DNA from: JALHNI01 sp044226365
GTDB lineage: Bacteria; Acidobacteriota; Terriglobia; Bryobacterales; Bryobacteraceae
Direction of reading: 5' to 3'
Assembly (NCBI GenBank): GCA_044226365.1
Contig: JBGAHE010000010.1
Coordinates: 1-64,000, forward strand
Length of the DNA stretch: 64,000 nucleotides
Shown here: positions 44,310 through 54,361 of the stretch, one piece after another
How positions within the stretch are numbered: position 1 is the first letter of the stretch
Layout: each line of letters begins with the position of its first letter
Notes under the pieces: generated by a model
Seen by the model: the letters and a program-made list of their open reading frames with translations, nothing else
The model's database searches: none
What the model was told of the DNA's origin: nothing
Translations under genes and position numbers: made by a program

Positions 44310-45040
44310 TGGGCGTTATTCTCCCATAGGGCCATCGCCTGGGCCAAGGCTTCCTGCGTAGAGGGCCGCGCTTCCACGGTGACTGGCAACTGATGGCGTC
44401 GCAAGGCGGCCGAGGTTTCGGGACCAATGGAGGCGAGGCGCGCCTCGGCGAATCGCGCGCGGTCCACCAGCGCGAGGAGGTTCTTCACGGTGGAGGCGGA
44501 GGTGAAGGTGATCCAGTCCGGCGCGTCCGGAAACGGCGCTACTTCGGTGGGCAGCGTGTTGCGATAGACGTCCACCAGGTCGACCTGCGCGCCCTGCATA
44601 CGCAAGGCGTCGGGCAGCACGTCGCGGGCGCTGGCGGCGCGCGGAATCAGCAGGCGGACACCGGCGAACGGCAGGGCAGCGAACTCAGCGACCAGGCCTT
44701 CGGCGATGTGGTTCGCCGGCTGCAGATCAACGCTCAGGCCGCGGCGCGCGACGGCTTGGGCGGTGGCGGGTCCGATGACGGCGATGCGAGCGGTGGGAGT
44801 GAGTTCGCCGGCGCGGTCAAAGAAGGCGTCGACGGCGTTGGCGGAGGTGAAGACCAGCCAGTCATAAGTTGTCAGAGCGGCGATGGCCTGGTCGACCGGC
44901 GCCCAGTCGGCTGGCGGGGCAATCGCAATGACGGGGAACTGGACGACGCGCGCGCCCAGGGATTCGAGCAGTTGGATGAAGCCGAGGCTCTGATGGGCGG
45001 CGCGGGTGACGACGACCAGGCGGCCGTTAAGCCCCTTCAT
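44306..45040 (-). CDS. hemD: Uroporphyrinogen-III synthase
   Basis: 244 residues from the ATG at 45040; longer frames are opposite-frame reads of hemC. HemD sequences are poorly conserved, but LVVVTRAAHQSLGFIQLLESLGA at the start, DWLVFTSANAVDAFFDRA, AVIGPATAQAV, VDVYRNTLP and DWITFTSASTVKNLL are all typical. It closes and inverts ring D of hydroxymethylbilane. It overlaps hemC by 14 nt. Confidence 0.92.
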   Translation of the reverse strand: MKGLNGRLVVVTRAAHQSLGFIQLLESLGARVVQFPVIAIAPPADWAPVDQAIAALTTYDWLVFTSANAVDAFFDRAGELTPTARIAVIGPATAQAVARRGLSVDLQPANHIAEGLVAEFAALPFAGVRLLIPRAASARDVLPDALRMQGAQVDLVDVYRNTLPTEVAPFPDAPDWITFTSASTVKNLLALVDRARFAEARLASIGPETSAALRRHQLPVTVEARPSTQEALAQAMALWENNAQ

Positions 45041-45926
45041 CGTCCAGGATCTCCCGGGCGCCCATTTCGATGAGGGCGTCGGCCAACTTGGCGCCGAGCG
45101 CCTCGGCTTGCGAGGCGGGCCCGTCGAGCTCTTGCCGCACGACGAGCGAGCCATCGACGCTGGCGACGATGGCATGCAGTTGCAAGGTGGAGCCGTTGAC
45201 GATGGCGTGCGCGCCGATCGGCACCTGGCAGCCGCCGCCCAGGGCCCGCAGTAAGCTGCGTTCGGCGGTGATGGCGATGCGCGTCTGGGGGTCTTCGAGC
45301 AGGTCCACGCCGTGGAAGCCGTCGGCCGTTTCAATCGCGAGCGCGCCTTGGCCGACGGCGGGACACATCTCCTCGAGTGACATGTATTGAGAAATGCGGT
45401 TTGCCCAGCCGAGGCGGCGCAGGCCGGCGGCGGCGAGCAGGATGGCGTCGAACTGGCCTTCGTCGAGTTTGCGCAAGCGCGTGTCGACGTTGCCGCGAAT
45501 GGACTCGACGACCAGATCCGGTCGTAGCGCGCGCAGTTGTGCCTGGCGGCGCAGCGCCGAGGTGCCGACGCGGGCGCCTTCGGGTAACTCGTCGAGCGTG
45601 CGTCCCACCAGCGCGTCGCGCACGTCTTCGCGGGCCGGAATCGCGGCTAGCCGCAGCCCGGGGGGCAGTTCGGTCGGCATGTCCTTCAGCGAATGCACGG
45701 CCAGGTGAATGCGGCCATCGAGTAGCGCTTCTTCGAGCTCTTTGGTGAACAGCCCCTTGGTGGAGGTCATCGGCCCGAGTTGGGACAGGGAGATGTTCGT
45801 GATGCGGTCGCCGGTGGTCTGAATGACCTCAATGCGGGACTCGACGCCGGCCGCCGCCAGACGTTGCTGAATGTGGTTCGCCTGCCATAAGGCCAGTTGC
45901 GAACCGCGCGAACCGATCACCAGCAT
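45027..45926 (-). CDS. hemC: Porphobilinogen deaminase (hydroxymethylbilane synthase)
   Basis: 299 residues. N-terminal IGSRGSQLALWQANHIQQ, the TKGLFTKELEEALLDG region, LAVHSLKDMPTE and the dipyrromethane cofactor Cys C233 in ALGGGCQVPIGAH are all present. It joins four porphobilinogens into the linear tetrapyrrole. It directly abuts hemA (stop 45927 / start 45926). Confidence 0.97.
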   Translation of the reverse strand: MLVIGSRGSQLALWQANHIQQRLAAAGVESRIEVIQTTGDRITNISLSQLGPMTSTKGLFTKELEEALLDGRIHLAVHSLKDMPTELPPGLRLAAIPAREDVRDALVGRTLDELPEGARVGTSALRRQAQLRALRPDLVVESIRGNVDTRLRKLDEGQFDAILLAAAGLRRLGWANRISQYMSLEEMCPAVGQGALAIETADGFHGVDLLEDPQTRIAITAERSLLRALGGGCQVPIGAHAIVNGSTLQLHAIVASVDGSLVVRQELDGPASQAEALGAKLADALIEMGAREILDDEGA

Positions 45927-47189
45927 CTACGATTTTCCACCCAGTTTGAAGATTCGTTTGACTTGCTCGATGGCTTCGTCGTCCTCGGCCGCGGCGCCGC
46001 GGCGGAGTTCGGCGATGGCCCCGTGGGCGATCTTGTTCACCAGGCCGCGGGTGAGGGCTTCGAGTGCCTCTTCCTGTTGCGGGGTGAGATCGCCGAGCTT
46101 AGGGCGTTGACGCTCGATTTCGAGCGCGCGATACTCCTCAAGCTGGGTTTGGAGCGCGACGATCCAGGGGGAGGCGCCGCGGCTCTTCAGCCGCAGATCG
46201 AGCTTCTCGACTTCTTCCTCCACAATGCGGTTCGCATCCATGGCGGCGCTTTGGCGCGCGACCAGATTGCGGTCCACCACCTGTTGCAGGTCGTCGATGT
46301 CGTAGAGGAAGACGTTATCGATCTGGTTCACCGACGGGTCGATGTTGCGCGGCACGGCGATGTCGATGAGGAACATCGGCTTCTGGCGGCGCGCGGCGAT
46401 CACTTCGCGCATCAGCCGCTCGGTAATCACGTAGTTGCTCGCGCCCGTCGAGGCGATGACGATGTCCATGGTGGGCAGTGACTTCTCAAGCGTCTGCCAG
46501 TCGATCACCGAGCCCTGGAATTCGTTGGCGAGTTCGAAGGCGCGGGCCGTGGTGCGGTTGGCGACGTAGATTTCCGAGGTGCCCGAACGGCGGAGATGTT
46601 TGGCCGTCAGTGCCGACATCTTGCCCGCGCCCAGCAGCAGGACCTTCTTGCCCTTCAGGTCGCCAAAGATCTCGCGCGCCAGCTCGACAGCGGCATAGGA
46701 AACCGAGACGGCGCTTTCGCCGATGTCGGTTTCGTTGCGCACGCGCTTGGCGACGGAGAAGGCGCGCGTAAGGATGGGGTCGAGGAACGGGCCCACGACG
46801 TTCAGCTCTTTAGCGCGTTGGTAGGCGTCCTTTAGCTGGCCGAGAATCTGGGGCTCGCCGACGACCAACGAGTCGAGCGAGGAGGCGACGCGGAACAGAT
46901 GGCGGACGGCGTCAGAACCCTGGTGGGTATAGATGTGCGGGGTGATGGCGCCGAAGCGGCCATCGACGCCGAACAGGCAGGAGGTGAGGTCGTTGGGGTC
47001 GCGCGAGTCTTCAATGGCGACGGCCACTTCGACGCGATTGCAGGTGGAGAGGATCAGGCCTTCGTGGACGCCCGGCATCTCGCGGAGGGCGCGCAGGCGT
47101 TCGGCCAAGGCGGCATCCGGGACGGCGGCGCGTTCGCGCACCTCCACTGGAGCGGTCTTGTGATTGAGGCCGGTGATCGCGAATTTCAT
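45927..47189 (-). CDS. hemA: Glutamyl-tRNA reductase
   Basis: 420 residues. GLNHKTAPVEVRERAA at residue 7, the catalytic Cys C50 in LSTCNRVEV, the NADPH-binding LLLGAGKMSALTAKHLRRSG and the C-terminal dimerisation helices are present. First committed enzyme of the C5 pathway to tetrapyrroles. It overlaps ccsA/hemX by 4 nt. Confidence 0.97.
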   Translation of the reverse strand: MKFAITGLNHKTAPVEVRERAAVPDAALAERLRALREMPGVHEGLILSTCNRVEVAVAIEDSRDPNDLTSCLFGVDGRFGAITPHIYTHQGSDAVRHLFRVASSLDSLVVGEPQILGQLKDAYQRAKELNVVGPFLDPILTRAFSVAKRVRNETDIGESAVSVSYAAVELAREIFGDLKGKKVLLLGAGKMSALTAKHLRRSGTSEIYVANRTTARAFELANEFQGSVIDWQTLEKSLPTMDIVIASTGASNYVITERLMREVIAARRQKPMFLIDIAVPRNIDPSVNQIDNVFLYDIDDLQQVVDRNLVARQSAAMDANRIVEEEVEKLDLRLKSRGASPWIVALQTQLEEYRALEIERQRPKLGDLTPQQEEALEALTRGLVNKIAHGAIAELRRGAAAEDDEAIEQVKRIFKLGGKS

Positions 47190-48016
47190 CGGGCAAACAC
47201 CGTAGAGCGAATGCCGACGTGCGCCGCCCAGGTGACGGCGAACAAGGCGAGGACAGAAAGGGTGACGAAGGCCGCGCGGCGGCCGCGCCAGCCGGAGACG
47301 GTTCGCAGGTAGATCAGGGCGAGATACACCACCCAGGTCAGGATGGAGATCAAGATGGTGGGGTCGCTAATCCAGCGCGTACCGGATTCGATGAACGCCC
47401 AGATGACGATCACGATGACGCCAAGCGTGGTGAAGACGAAGCCCAGGTTCATGGTGCGGGCAAGCAGCGCGTCGAGGGTCATCAGCGCGGGGAGCGATGG
47501 CGCGGCGAAGGCGCCGCCAATCAGTTTCTTGCCCTTCAATTGGCGCTCCTGCACGAGGTAGAAGACGCTAGCACCGCCGGCGATCAGCAGGGAGGCGTAG
47601 CCCGCGATCACCAGCATCACGTGGACGACCAGCCAGGCACTGCGCATCTGCGCGCTCGCCCAGCCGCCAACAGGGGTGCCCAAGGCACCGACGAGGGCCA
47701 TCCCGAACACCAGGGGGAATAAGAACAGCCCGAGCGAAGAGAAAGCGTAGCGAAAATGGGCGACGACGAAGGAAACGCCCAGCAGGAAACCGCAAAAGGA
47801 GATCGTCTCGAAAAAATTATCGGCCGGGAAATGGCCGACGGCGAAGGCGCGCTCCATCAAGGAGACGAAATGGAAGATCAGTCCGGCGCAGAAGATGCGC
47901 AGAGACGGGGCAAACCAGGTCTGCTCGCGGCGCAGGATGGTGAGCAAGGTGGAGACCAGGCCCGCGGAGTACATCAGCACCGCGACCCGCAGCCAAAAGG
48001 TAGACATCTCCAGCAT
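47186..48016 (-). CDS. Cytochrome c assembly / HemX-like membrane protein
   Basis: 276 residues with about eight hydrophobic segments (VAVLMYSAGLVSTLLTIL, FVVAHFRYAFSSLGLFLFPLVFGMALVGAL, AWLVVHVMLVIAGYASLLIAGGASVFYLV and others). The HVMLVIAGYA and SLMER/ETISF segments and its place directly upstream of hemA match the CcsA/HemX family (haem handling for cytochrome c, or control of HemA). A start at 48007 is also in frame. Divergent from the SDR gene, 39-nt gap. Confidence 0.85.
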   Translation of the reverse strand: MLEMSTFWLRVAVLMYSAGLVSTLLTILRREQTWFAPSLRIFCAGLIFHFVSLMERAFAVGHFPADNFFETISFCGFLLGVSFVVAHFRYAFSSLGLFLFPLVFGMALVGALGTPVGGWASAQMRSAWLVVHVMLVIAGYASLLIAGGASVFYLVQERQLKGKKLIGGAFAAPSLPALMTLDALLARTMNLGFVFTTLGVIVIVIWAFIESGTRWISDPTILISILTWVVYLALIYLRTVSGWRGRRAAFVTLSVLALFAVTWAAHVGIRSTVFAR

Positions 48017-48055
48017 GAACTGATTTCAGTATAACGGCTTAGCGAGAATGGAACC

Positions 48056-48762
48056 ATGCTGAAACAACTGGCGGGAAAACGGGCGATGGTGACGGGCGGC
48101 AGTCGCGGAATCGGGCGGGAGATCTGCCGGCGATTGGTGGAGGAGGGCGTCGAGGTGGCCTTTTGCGGGCGCCAGGAGGCGCATGTGCGGGAAGCGGAAG
48201 AGGCCTTGGGAGGGATAAAGTCTGGGGCCGGGCAGTCGATTTACGCAATACCGAGGCAATTGCGGCCTGGTTTGCCGAGGCCGGGGACCGTTTTAGCAGT
48301 CTGGACATTCTGGTGAACAATGCCGGGGTGGCGGTCTTCGGAAGTGTGGCAGCGCTGACGTTGGAGGATTGGCATTTGATGATCGAGACCAATCTGACAG
48401 CCGCGTTTGCCTGCTGCCGGGAAGCGGTGGGGTTGATGACCAACGGTGGCAGCATCGTGAATATCGGCAGCCTGGCTTCACGGCATGCGTTTGCGGGTGG
48501 AGCGGCGTATAACGCCTCTAAGTTTGGCTTGCTGGGTTTGAGTGACGCGATGCTGCTGGACCATCGGGCGCAGGGCATACGGGTGTCGGCGGTGTTGCCG
48601 GGGAGCGTGGACACGGAGTTCAGCCCGCGGTCGCAAGCCGGCGATACGAGTTGGAAGTTAGCGGCGGACGACATTGCGGAGGTCGTGTTGACGATCCTGC
48701 GGATGCCGGAGCGCGCGACGGTGAGTTGCGTCGAGTTGCGCCCCTCCCGGCCGCCGAAGTAA
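48056..48762 (+). pseudogene. Short-chain dehydrogenase/reductase interrupted by a frameshift
   Basis: The first frame (from ATG 48056) gives GKRAMVTGGSRGIGREICRRL with the TGxxxGIG cofactor motif; a second frame carries on with LDILVNNAGVAVFGSV (NNAG), IVNIGSLASRHAFAGGAAYNASKFGLLG (Ser and YxxxK) and the C-terminus to 48762. The join falls near 48215-48240, in a GGGGCCGGG run, and is consistent with loss of one base. Both halves are otherwise well conserved, so this looks like a recent mutation or a sequence error rather than old decay. Confidence 0.8.
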
Positions 48763-48911
48763 AGGAAAAGTCGGTCGGAAGCGCTGGTGTTTTTCGAGTG
48801 TCCGCCGATAGAGCAAGAGTGCTGAGGTTTGGGTCGAAGAATGTGGCGGTACTAAAGTCGGATTCGCTGGCCGACGAAAGAAAGAGGCGAGAGGTGACCG
48901 GGCGTAAATCT

Positions 48912-50093
48912 ATGGCGAATCTGCGAATGAATCAAGTCCTGGACCCGAACCGAACTGGTCGGGAAGCGGCGGATCTCGATCGAAATCTGCGCAACCTGAT
49001 CGTGGGACAGGACGAGGCCATCCAACAGATCGTCAACATCTATCAGATGCACTTGACGGGGATGAGCGCACCGGGCCGGCCGGTGGGGAACTTCCTGTTT
49101 CTGGGGCCGACCGGTTCGGGCAAGACCCGTATCGTCGAGGCGACGGCGGAAAGTCTGGTGAAGAACTCGAAGTCGGTGATCAAGATTGATTGCGCCGAGT
49201 TCCAGCACAGCCACGAGATCGCCAAGCTGATCGGTTCGCCGCCCGGATACCTGGGCCATCGCGAGACGCACCCGCTGCTGAGCCAGGAAGTGCTGAACCA
49301 GCATCATACCGACACGGTGAAGATCAGCTTCATTCTGTTTGACGAAATTGAGAAGGCATCCGACGCGCTGTGGAATCTGCTGTTGGGCATTCTCGACAAG
49401 GCGACACTGACGCTGGGCGACAACCGCAAAGTGGACTTCTCGCGCGCCATGATCTTCATGACATCCAATCTGGGCGTGACGGAGATGAACAATCTGGTGG
49501 CGCCGAAGCTGGGCTTTGCGCCGATCGCCGGCCGGGCGGCCGTGACGGGCGATTCCACCAAGTTGAACGAGAAGGTGGCGAAGACCGGTGTCGACGCGGC
49601 GCGCCGCAAGTTCACGCCTGAGTTCATCAACCGGCTCGACAAGATCGTCGTCTTCAAGGCCTTGGGCTCCGATCAACTGGAACGGATTCTCGACATCGAG
49701 TTGAGCTTTGTGCAGCAGCGCGTGTTCCTCTCGAATCCCGACCGCGCGTTCGTCTTTGTGGCGACGCAGGCGGCAAAGAACTTCCTGTTGGGGGAAGGTA
49801 CCGACGTGCGCTACGGCGCGCGGCACCTGAAGCGTTCCATCGAGCGCTGCCTGGTGCAGCCGCTCTCGAACCTCATTGCGACTGAACAGATCCGCGGCGG
49901 CGATTACATCCGGGTTGACTATTCCGAGGACAGTCCGTCGCTGGTGTTTTCGAAGGAAGCCGAAGGTCTGCCGATCAACGCGATGGTGGAACTGGTGGAT
50001 CACCAGGTGCCCAACACGCTGGCGGCGCTGGCGAATGCGGTGGGTTTCGAGAGTACCCGCACCGTTTCGGCGCGGTCCAGCCGGCGCAGCTAA
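48912..50093 (+). CDS. Single-ring Clp/Hsp100-type AAA+ ATPase
   Basis: 393 residues from the ATG at 48912. Walker A GPTGSGKT is at residues 65-72, Walker B in FILFDEIEKAS, sensor 1 in MIFMTSNLG, the pore loop region GSPPGYLGHRE, and sensor 2 in YGARHLKRSIERC. The order and sequence match the second ring (D2) plus D2-small domain of ClpA/ClpB/ClpC, standing alone without an N domain or D1. There is no zinc finger as in ClpX. No ClpP is adjacent; an unfoldase role is inferred. Confidence 0.88.
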   Translation: MANLRMNQVLDPNRTGREAADLDRNLRNLIVGQDEAIQQIVNIYQMHLTGMSAPGRPVGNFLFLGPTGSGKTRIVEATAESLVKNSKSVIKIDCAEFQHSHEIAKLIGSPPGYLGHRETHPLLSQEVLNQHHTDTVKISFILFDEIEKASDALWNLLLGILDKATLTLGDNRKVDFSRAMIFMTSNLGVTEMNNLVAPKLGFAPIAGRAAVTGDSTKLNEKVAKTGVDAARRKFTPEFINRLDKIVVFKALGSDQLERILDIELSFVQQRVFLSNPDRAFVFVATQAAKNFLLGEGTDVRYGARHLKRSIERCLVQPLSNLIATEQIRGGDYIRVDYSEDSPSLVFSKEAEGLPINAMVELVDHQVPNTLAALANAVGFESTRTVSARSSRRS

Positions 50094-50096
50094 GGG

Positions 50097-50738
50097 CTAT
50101 TTGCCGCCCTTGAGGCAATCGGCGATGTCGGCTTCGGCGATCGCCCCAGCCTTGATCATCTTCCAGTAGGGCTCGGTGATGTCGACCGTCGTCGCGCCCT
50201 CTCCGATCGAATAGCCGCCATCCAGCACCAGGCTGATGCGGCCATCCATCATTCCAAAAACTTCAATGCCCGAGCGGCAGGTGGGCGAGCCGGACATGTT
50301 CGCGCTGGTCGCGATCCAGGGTTGCGCCAGCGCTTCGATCAGCCGGGCGGCCACGATCGACTTCGATTGCCGCAACGCCAGACGGCCCGTATTGCCGGTG
50401 ACCCGCAGGGGCACGCGCGTCGCCGCCGGCACGATCACCGTCAGGGGACCGGGCCAGAAACGGCGGGCCAGCAGTTGGAAGCGGGTGGTGATTTCGGAGG
50501 TGAGGTCTTCGGCCATCAGCAGGTCGCTGACGAGCAGGGGCAGGGAGCGGGCCGGTTCGCGGCCTTTGGCCTGAAAGACCTTGCCGACAGCGGCCAGGTT
50601 GAAGGGATCGGCGACGATCGTGTAGAGCGCATCGGTGGGGATGGCGACGATGCCCCCGCGGCGAATGACCGACGCTGCCCGGTCGATGGCCTCGCGGGAG
50701 GGGTCGTCTTGTTTGATTTCAACTAGATCCGTTGCCAC
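50097..50738 (-). CDS. L-threonylcarbamoyladenylate synthase (YrdC/Sua5 family), first copy
   Basis: 213 residues. RRGGIVAIPTDALYTIVADPFN near the N-terminus, KGREPARSLPLLVSD, FWPGPLTVIVPA, LALRQSK and ATSANMSGSP form the YrdC domain that makes threonylcarbamoyl-AMP for tRNA t6A37. Complete with its natural end (ADIADCLKGGK). Nearly identical to the second copy at 56682-57293. Convergent with the Clp-type gene (3-nt gap), divergent from metF. Confidence 0.93.
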   Translation of the reverse strand: MATDLVEIKQDDPSREAIDRAASVIRRGGIVAIPTDALYTIVADPFNLAAVGKVFQAKGREPARSLPLLVSDLLMAEDLTSEITTRFQLLARRFWPGPLTVIVPAATRVPLRVTGNTGRLALRQSKSIVAARLIEALAQPWIATSANMSGSPTCRSGIEVFGMMDGRISLVLDGGYSIGEGATTVDITEPYWKMIKAGAIAEADIADCLKGGK

Positions 50739-50791
50739 GCTGGTACTGTTGGGACGTTAAATCCGAGAATCTCTCAGTCTACCTCACTATG

Positions 50792-50797
50792 TACAAT
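50792..50797 (+). promoter_or_regulatory. Possible -10 element upstream of metF (first copy)
   Basis: TACAAT lies 15 nt before the ATG at 50812, in an AT-richer stretch shared exactly with the second copy at 57347-57352. No clear -35 match, so confidence is low. Confidence 0.3.
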
Positions 50798-50811
50798 CGA
50801 TAGAAGGTCAC

Positions 50812-51732
50812 ATGCACATCCGCGACATTTTTGCCCAAGACCGTACGACGCTCTCGTTCGAGTTCTTTCCCCCGAAGGGCGAAGCCGATGCGAACGCGCT
50901 CTTCGAGAACATTGCCCAGTTGGAAGAACTGCAGCCTTCGTTCGTGTCGGTCACCTATGGCGCGGGCGGTTCGACCCGGCAACTGACGCACGACCTGGTG
51001 ACCCGGATTCAGCAAACCACTACGTTGTCGCCGGTGCCGCATCTCACCTGCGTCTGCCACAAGGCGGAAGAGGTGGAGGACATCCTGACGAAGTACGCGC
51101 AGGTGAAGGTGGCCAATATCCTGGCTTTCGCGGGCGATCCGCCGCGGCATCTGGCGAATTATCAGCGTTCCGAGGACAGCTTTCAGCATGCAGGCGATCT
51201 GGTGCGGTTCATCCGCCAATTCAACGAGAGCGGACGGCATCCGGACAAGCGTGGATTCGGCATCGGAGTGGCGGGGTTTCCCGAAGGGCATCCGGCGACG
51301 CCGAACCGGCTGGTGGAGATCGACCGGCTGAAGGCGAAGGTGGACGAAGGCGCCGACTACATCGTGACGCAATTGTTCTTCGACAATCGCGACTTCTACG
51401 ACTTCCGCGAGCGGTGCGACCTGGCGGGGATCCGGATTCCGATCATTGCCGGCATCATGCCGGTGACCACCGTGTCCGGCTTGAAGCGGATGGCTGAACT
51501 CGCGCTGGGCGTGCGAATTCCGGCGCCGTTGCTGCGGGCCGTGCAGCGGGCGGACGGCGATGCGGAAGCCGTGAAGCGGGTGGGCATCCACTGGGCGACC
51601 GAGCAATCCCGGGACCTGCTGGACCATGACGTCGCCGGCATCCACTTCTACACACTGAACAAGTCCGACGCGACGCGGCAGATCTACCAGAGCCTGGGTC
51701 TGCGGGACAGCCTGGCTGTCCGGCGCAGGTAA
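50812..51732 (+). CDS. metF: Methylenetetrahydrofolate reductase, first copy
   Basis: 306 residues. LSFEFFPPKGEAD with the catalytic Glu, VTYGAGGSTRQLTHDLV, PHLTCVCHK, ILAFAGDPP and GVAGFPEGHP are family motifs. It reduces methylene-THF to methyl-THF for methionine synthesis. Differs from the second copy (57367) at only a few residues (Q/E near 13, F/L and A/T mid-protein, D/N and A/P near the end) but by more synonymous changes, mostly in its 3' half. No indels. Confidence 0.95.
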   Translation: MHIRDIFAQDRTTLSFEFFPPKGEADANALFENIAQLEELQPSFVSVTYGAGGSTRQLTHDLVTRIQQTTTLSPVPHLTCVCHKAEEVEDILTKYAQVKVANILAFAGDPPRHLANYQRSEDSFQHAGDLVRFIRQFNESGRHPDKRGFGIGVAGFPEGHPATPNRLVEIDRLKAKVDEGADYIVTQLFFDNRDFYDFRERCDLAGIRIPIIAGIMPVTTVSGLKRMAELALGVRIPAPLLRAVQRADGDAEAVKRVGIHWATEQSRDLLDHDVAGIHFYTLNKSDATRQIYQSLGLRDSLAVRRR

Positions 51733-51776
51733 ACACTCGCGGGACCTTGCTGAAATCTTCGCCTTCGCTCAGTAAG

Positions 51777-52366
51777 ATGAAGGCAATGAAAATCATGTTG
51801 GCGCTCGTGGCGTTCGCCCTGGCGCTGCCTCCCCTTTTCGCGCAACGCGTGGGTATCGGCATCAAGGCCGGTGTTCCGCTGACGGATGTTCTGGAAACCC
51901 GGCGCCATCACGCAGGGCAAAGTGGATACGACGCGGCTGACGATTGGTCCGGTGATCGATTTGCGGCTGCCGTTCGGGCTGGGCCTGGAAACCGGCGCGC
52001 TGTACAAGCGCTTCCGGCAGACGGGGATGGCCGGGTCGACGAATGTCGATCAGACGGGCAAAAGCTGGGAGTTCCCGATTCTGGCGAAAGTCCGGCTGCC
52101 GGGCGTGCTGGTGCACCCGTATGTCGAAGGCGGCTACAGCTATAGCCGGTTGACGGACATCGTGAAGCCGTTCCAGACGGCGGTGACGAATCCCAAGGAT
52201 CTGGTGGCGTCGGTAACGCGGCCGGAGGCTTTGTGATGGGGGCCGGGATGGAGATCGGGTCGGGAAGCTGCGGCTGGTGCCGGGGCTGCGATGGACGCGG
52301 TATTCGAAAAGCAGTTTTATCCCGTCGAAGAATGCAATCGACTTCCTGGTCGGGTTAATGTTCTAG
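51777..52366 (+). pseudogene. Frameshifted first copy of the outer-membrane beta-barrel gene
   Basis: Matches the intact gene at 58332. An extra G near 51893 (CTGGAAACCC instead of CTGAAACCC) breaks the frame after the signal peptide and first strand; further indels near 52225 and 52262. The rest can be followed to the TAG at 52366. Confidence 0.85.
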
Positions 52367-52369
52367 AAG

Positions 52370-53043
52370 ATGCCCGAAATTCTGCCATCGATTCTGTCCG
52401 CCGATTTTGCCCAACTGGGCGCCGACATCGCCCGCGCCGAAGCCGGCGGAGCGACGATGCTGCATCTGGATGTGATGGACGGGCACTTGTGCCCAACATC
52501 AGTTTGGGGTTGCCGGTGGGGTGTTGGCGGTGCGGAAGGTGTCGCGGTCGATTCTGGACGTGCATCTGATGATTACCGATCCGGACCGTTATCTGGCGTC
52601 GTTTCGCGAGGCGGGGGCCGACCAGATGTCGGTGCATCAGGAAGCGTGTCCGCACCTGGATCGCACGTTGAGCAGGAATTCGCCGGCTGGGGGCGAAGGC
52701 GGGGGTGGTCTGCATGACCGGCGACGCCGCTGGTGACGATCGAGCATGTGCTGGAAGTGGCGGACTTCGTGCTGTTGATGAGCGTGAATCAGGATTCGGC
52801 GGGCAGAAGTTCATTCCGTACGTTCTGGATAAGGTCCGTGCGCTGGCCGTGCAGACAACCGAGGATTAGGCTTTTCGATTAGAGATTGATGGCGGGATCA
52901 CGGAAGACAATGTCACCGCGGCGGTGGAAGCCAGGGTGGATTGGCTGGTGGCGGGATCGAGCGTTTTCAGGGTGCGGATCCCTGCAGCCGTGCGGAAAAT
53001 GCAACAATTGGCCCACGGGGCGGCCCACCAGTTGCGCGCCTGA
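52370..53043 (+). pseudogene. Frameshifted first copy of ribulose-phosphate 3-epimerase
   Basis: Corresponds to 58923-59600. The first ~40 codons (ILPSILSADFAQLGADIARAEAG) are intact; indels at about 52488 (one T lost in CACTTTGTG), 52521, 52687, 52715, 52790 and 52851-52880 destroy the frame. Confidence 0.85.
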
Positions 53044-53098
53044 AGCCGTCGACGGGCTAAATCGCAATCGACCGTGTAGAATGAAGAGGTTGACCAAA

Positions 53099-54358
53099 AT
53101 GCGCCCATTTGCGATCACGCGCCAGAGCCTGATTTTGCTGTGCCTTCTCCTGGCGTTGCTATCCGGCTGCCGCAAGAAGAAGTACAATCCGATCACCAAG
53201 GACACCCAACAGCCGGACAAAGTGTTGTTCGACAAGGCGGTGGGCGATATCGAAAGAGGGCGGTATGAAGGTGGCGCGGCTGACGCTGCGAACGCTGATT
53301 AACACCTACGATACGGTGAATATCTGGCGAAGGCGAAGCTCGCGATCGCCGATAGCTGGTTCCGCGAAGGCGGCTCGAATGGTTTGGCGCAGGCCGAAGC
53401 CGAGTACAAGGACTTCATCCTGTTCTGCCGACGATGGAGAAAGTCGGCGGAGAGCCGGGAAAAGATCTGCATGATCCATTACAAGCAGATGGAGAAGCCG
53501 GATCGCGATCGAACCAGGCGCAGCGGCCGGAAGAAGATTGCCGGCGGTGCTGGTGCAGTTCCCGAATTCGAAGTTTGCGCCGCGTGTTTTGCAACTGTTG
53601 CGCAACATTCAGGAAGCGATCGCCGAAGGCAAATTCCAGGTGGGTGCGTTCTATCACAAGAAGGGCAGTTTCCCGGCCGCGGCAAATCGTCTGCAGACCC
53701 TGACGGACCATTCCCGATCTACAGCCAGGCTGATGAGGCGCTGTGGCAGTTGGGCGATTTCCTACAGCCGGATGGGTTCGCGTTTCCGTGAAAGCGCGCC
53801 GGACAGGCGTATTCGCGCATCGTTAAAGAATATCCGCTGAGCCCGCGCGTGGACGAAGCGAAGAACATGCTGAAGCAAATGGAAATGCCGATTCCCGGGG
53901 GCGGATCCGGCAGCGGCGGCGCGCATGAAGTACGAGGCCGAGAACCGGACGAAGCCAGGGATGATGGATCGCAGCATGGGTTTCATGAAGCGGGGACCGG
54001 ATGTGCGTTTGGCCGCCAAAGAGCGGTGCGCCGTCGATGACGCGATGCGGCCGACGATTCCGGTGGTGTCCCGGCGGCGGCGACGGCCGTGGTGGGCGGC
54101 ACCAACGACGTGACGATTCAGCAGACGGGCAACTCCTCGGCGCTCGATACAGATCCGGATGCGCGGCAGGTGCGGCCGGGCGCGAATGGTGCGACGCCGG
54201 ATGCAGCAGGCGGCCAGGCGGCAACCGGTGCGACCGGGACGGCGTCGACGCCCGCGGCGACCAGCAATGAGCGTTGCCGGTGAACCGGCAGGCTCCTCCG
54301 CCGAAGAAGAAGGTGCGAAGGCGCCAAAGAGACGAAGAAAACCGAGCAGAAGAACTGA
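53099..54358 (+). pseudogene. Frameshifted first copy of the BamD-like lipoprotein gene
   Basis: Corresponds to 59656-60924. Lipobox region LLALLSGC is intact, then indels near 53184, 53264, 53318, 53430, 53511, 53537, 53711, 53791, 53900 and later break every frame. Between indels the match is close. Confidence 0.85.
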
Positions 54359-54361
54359 GAC

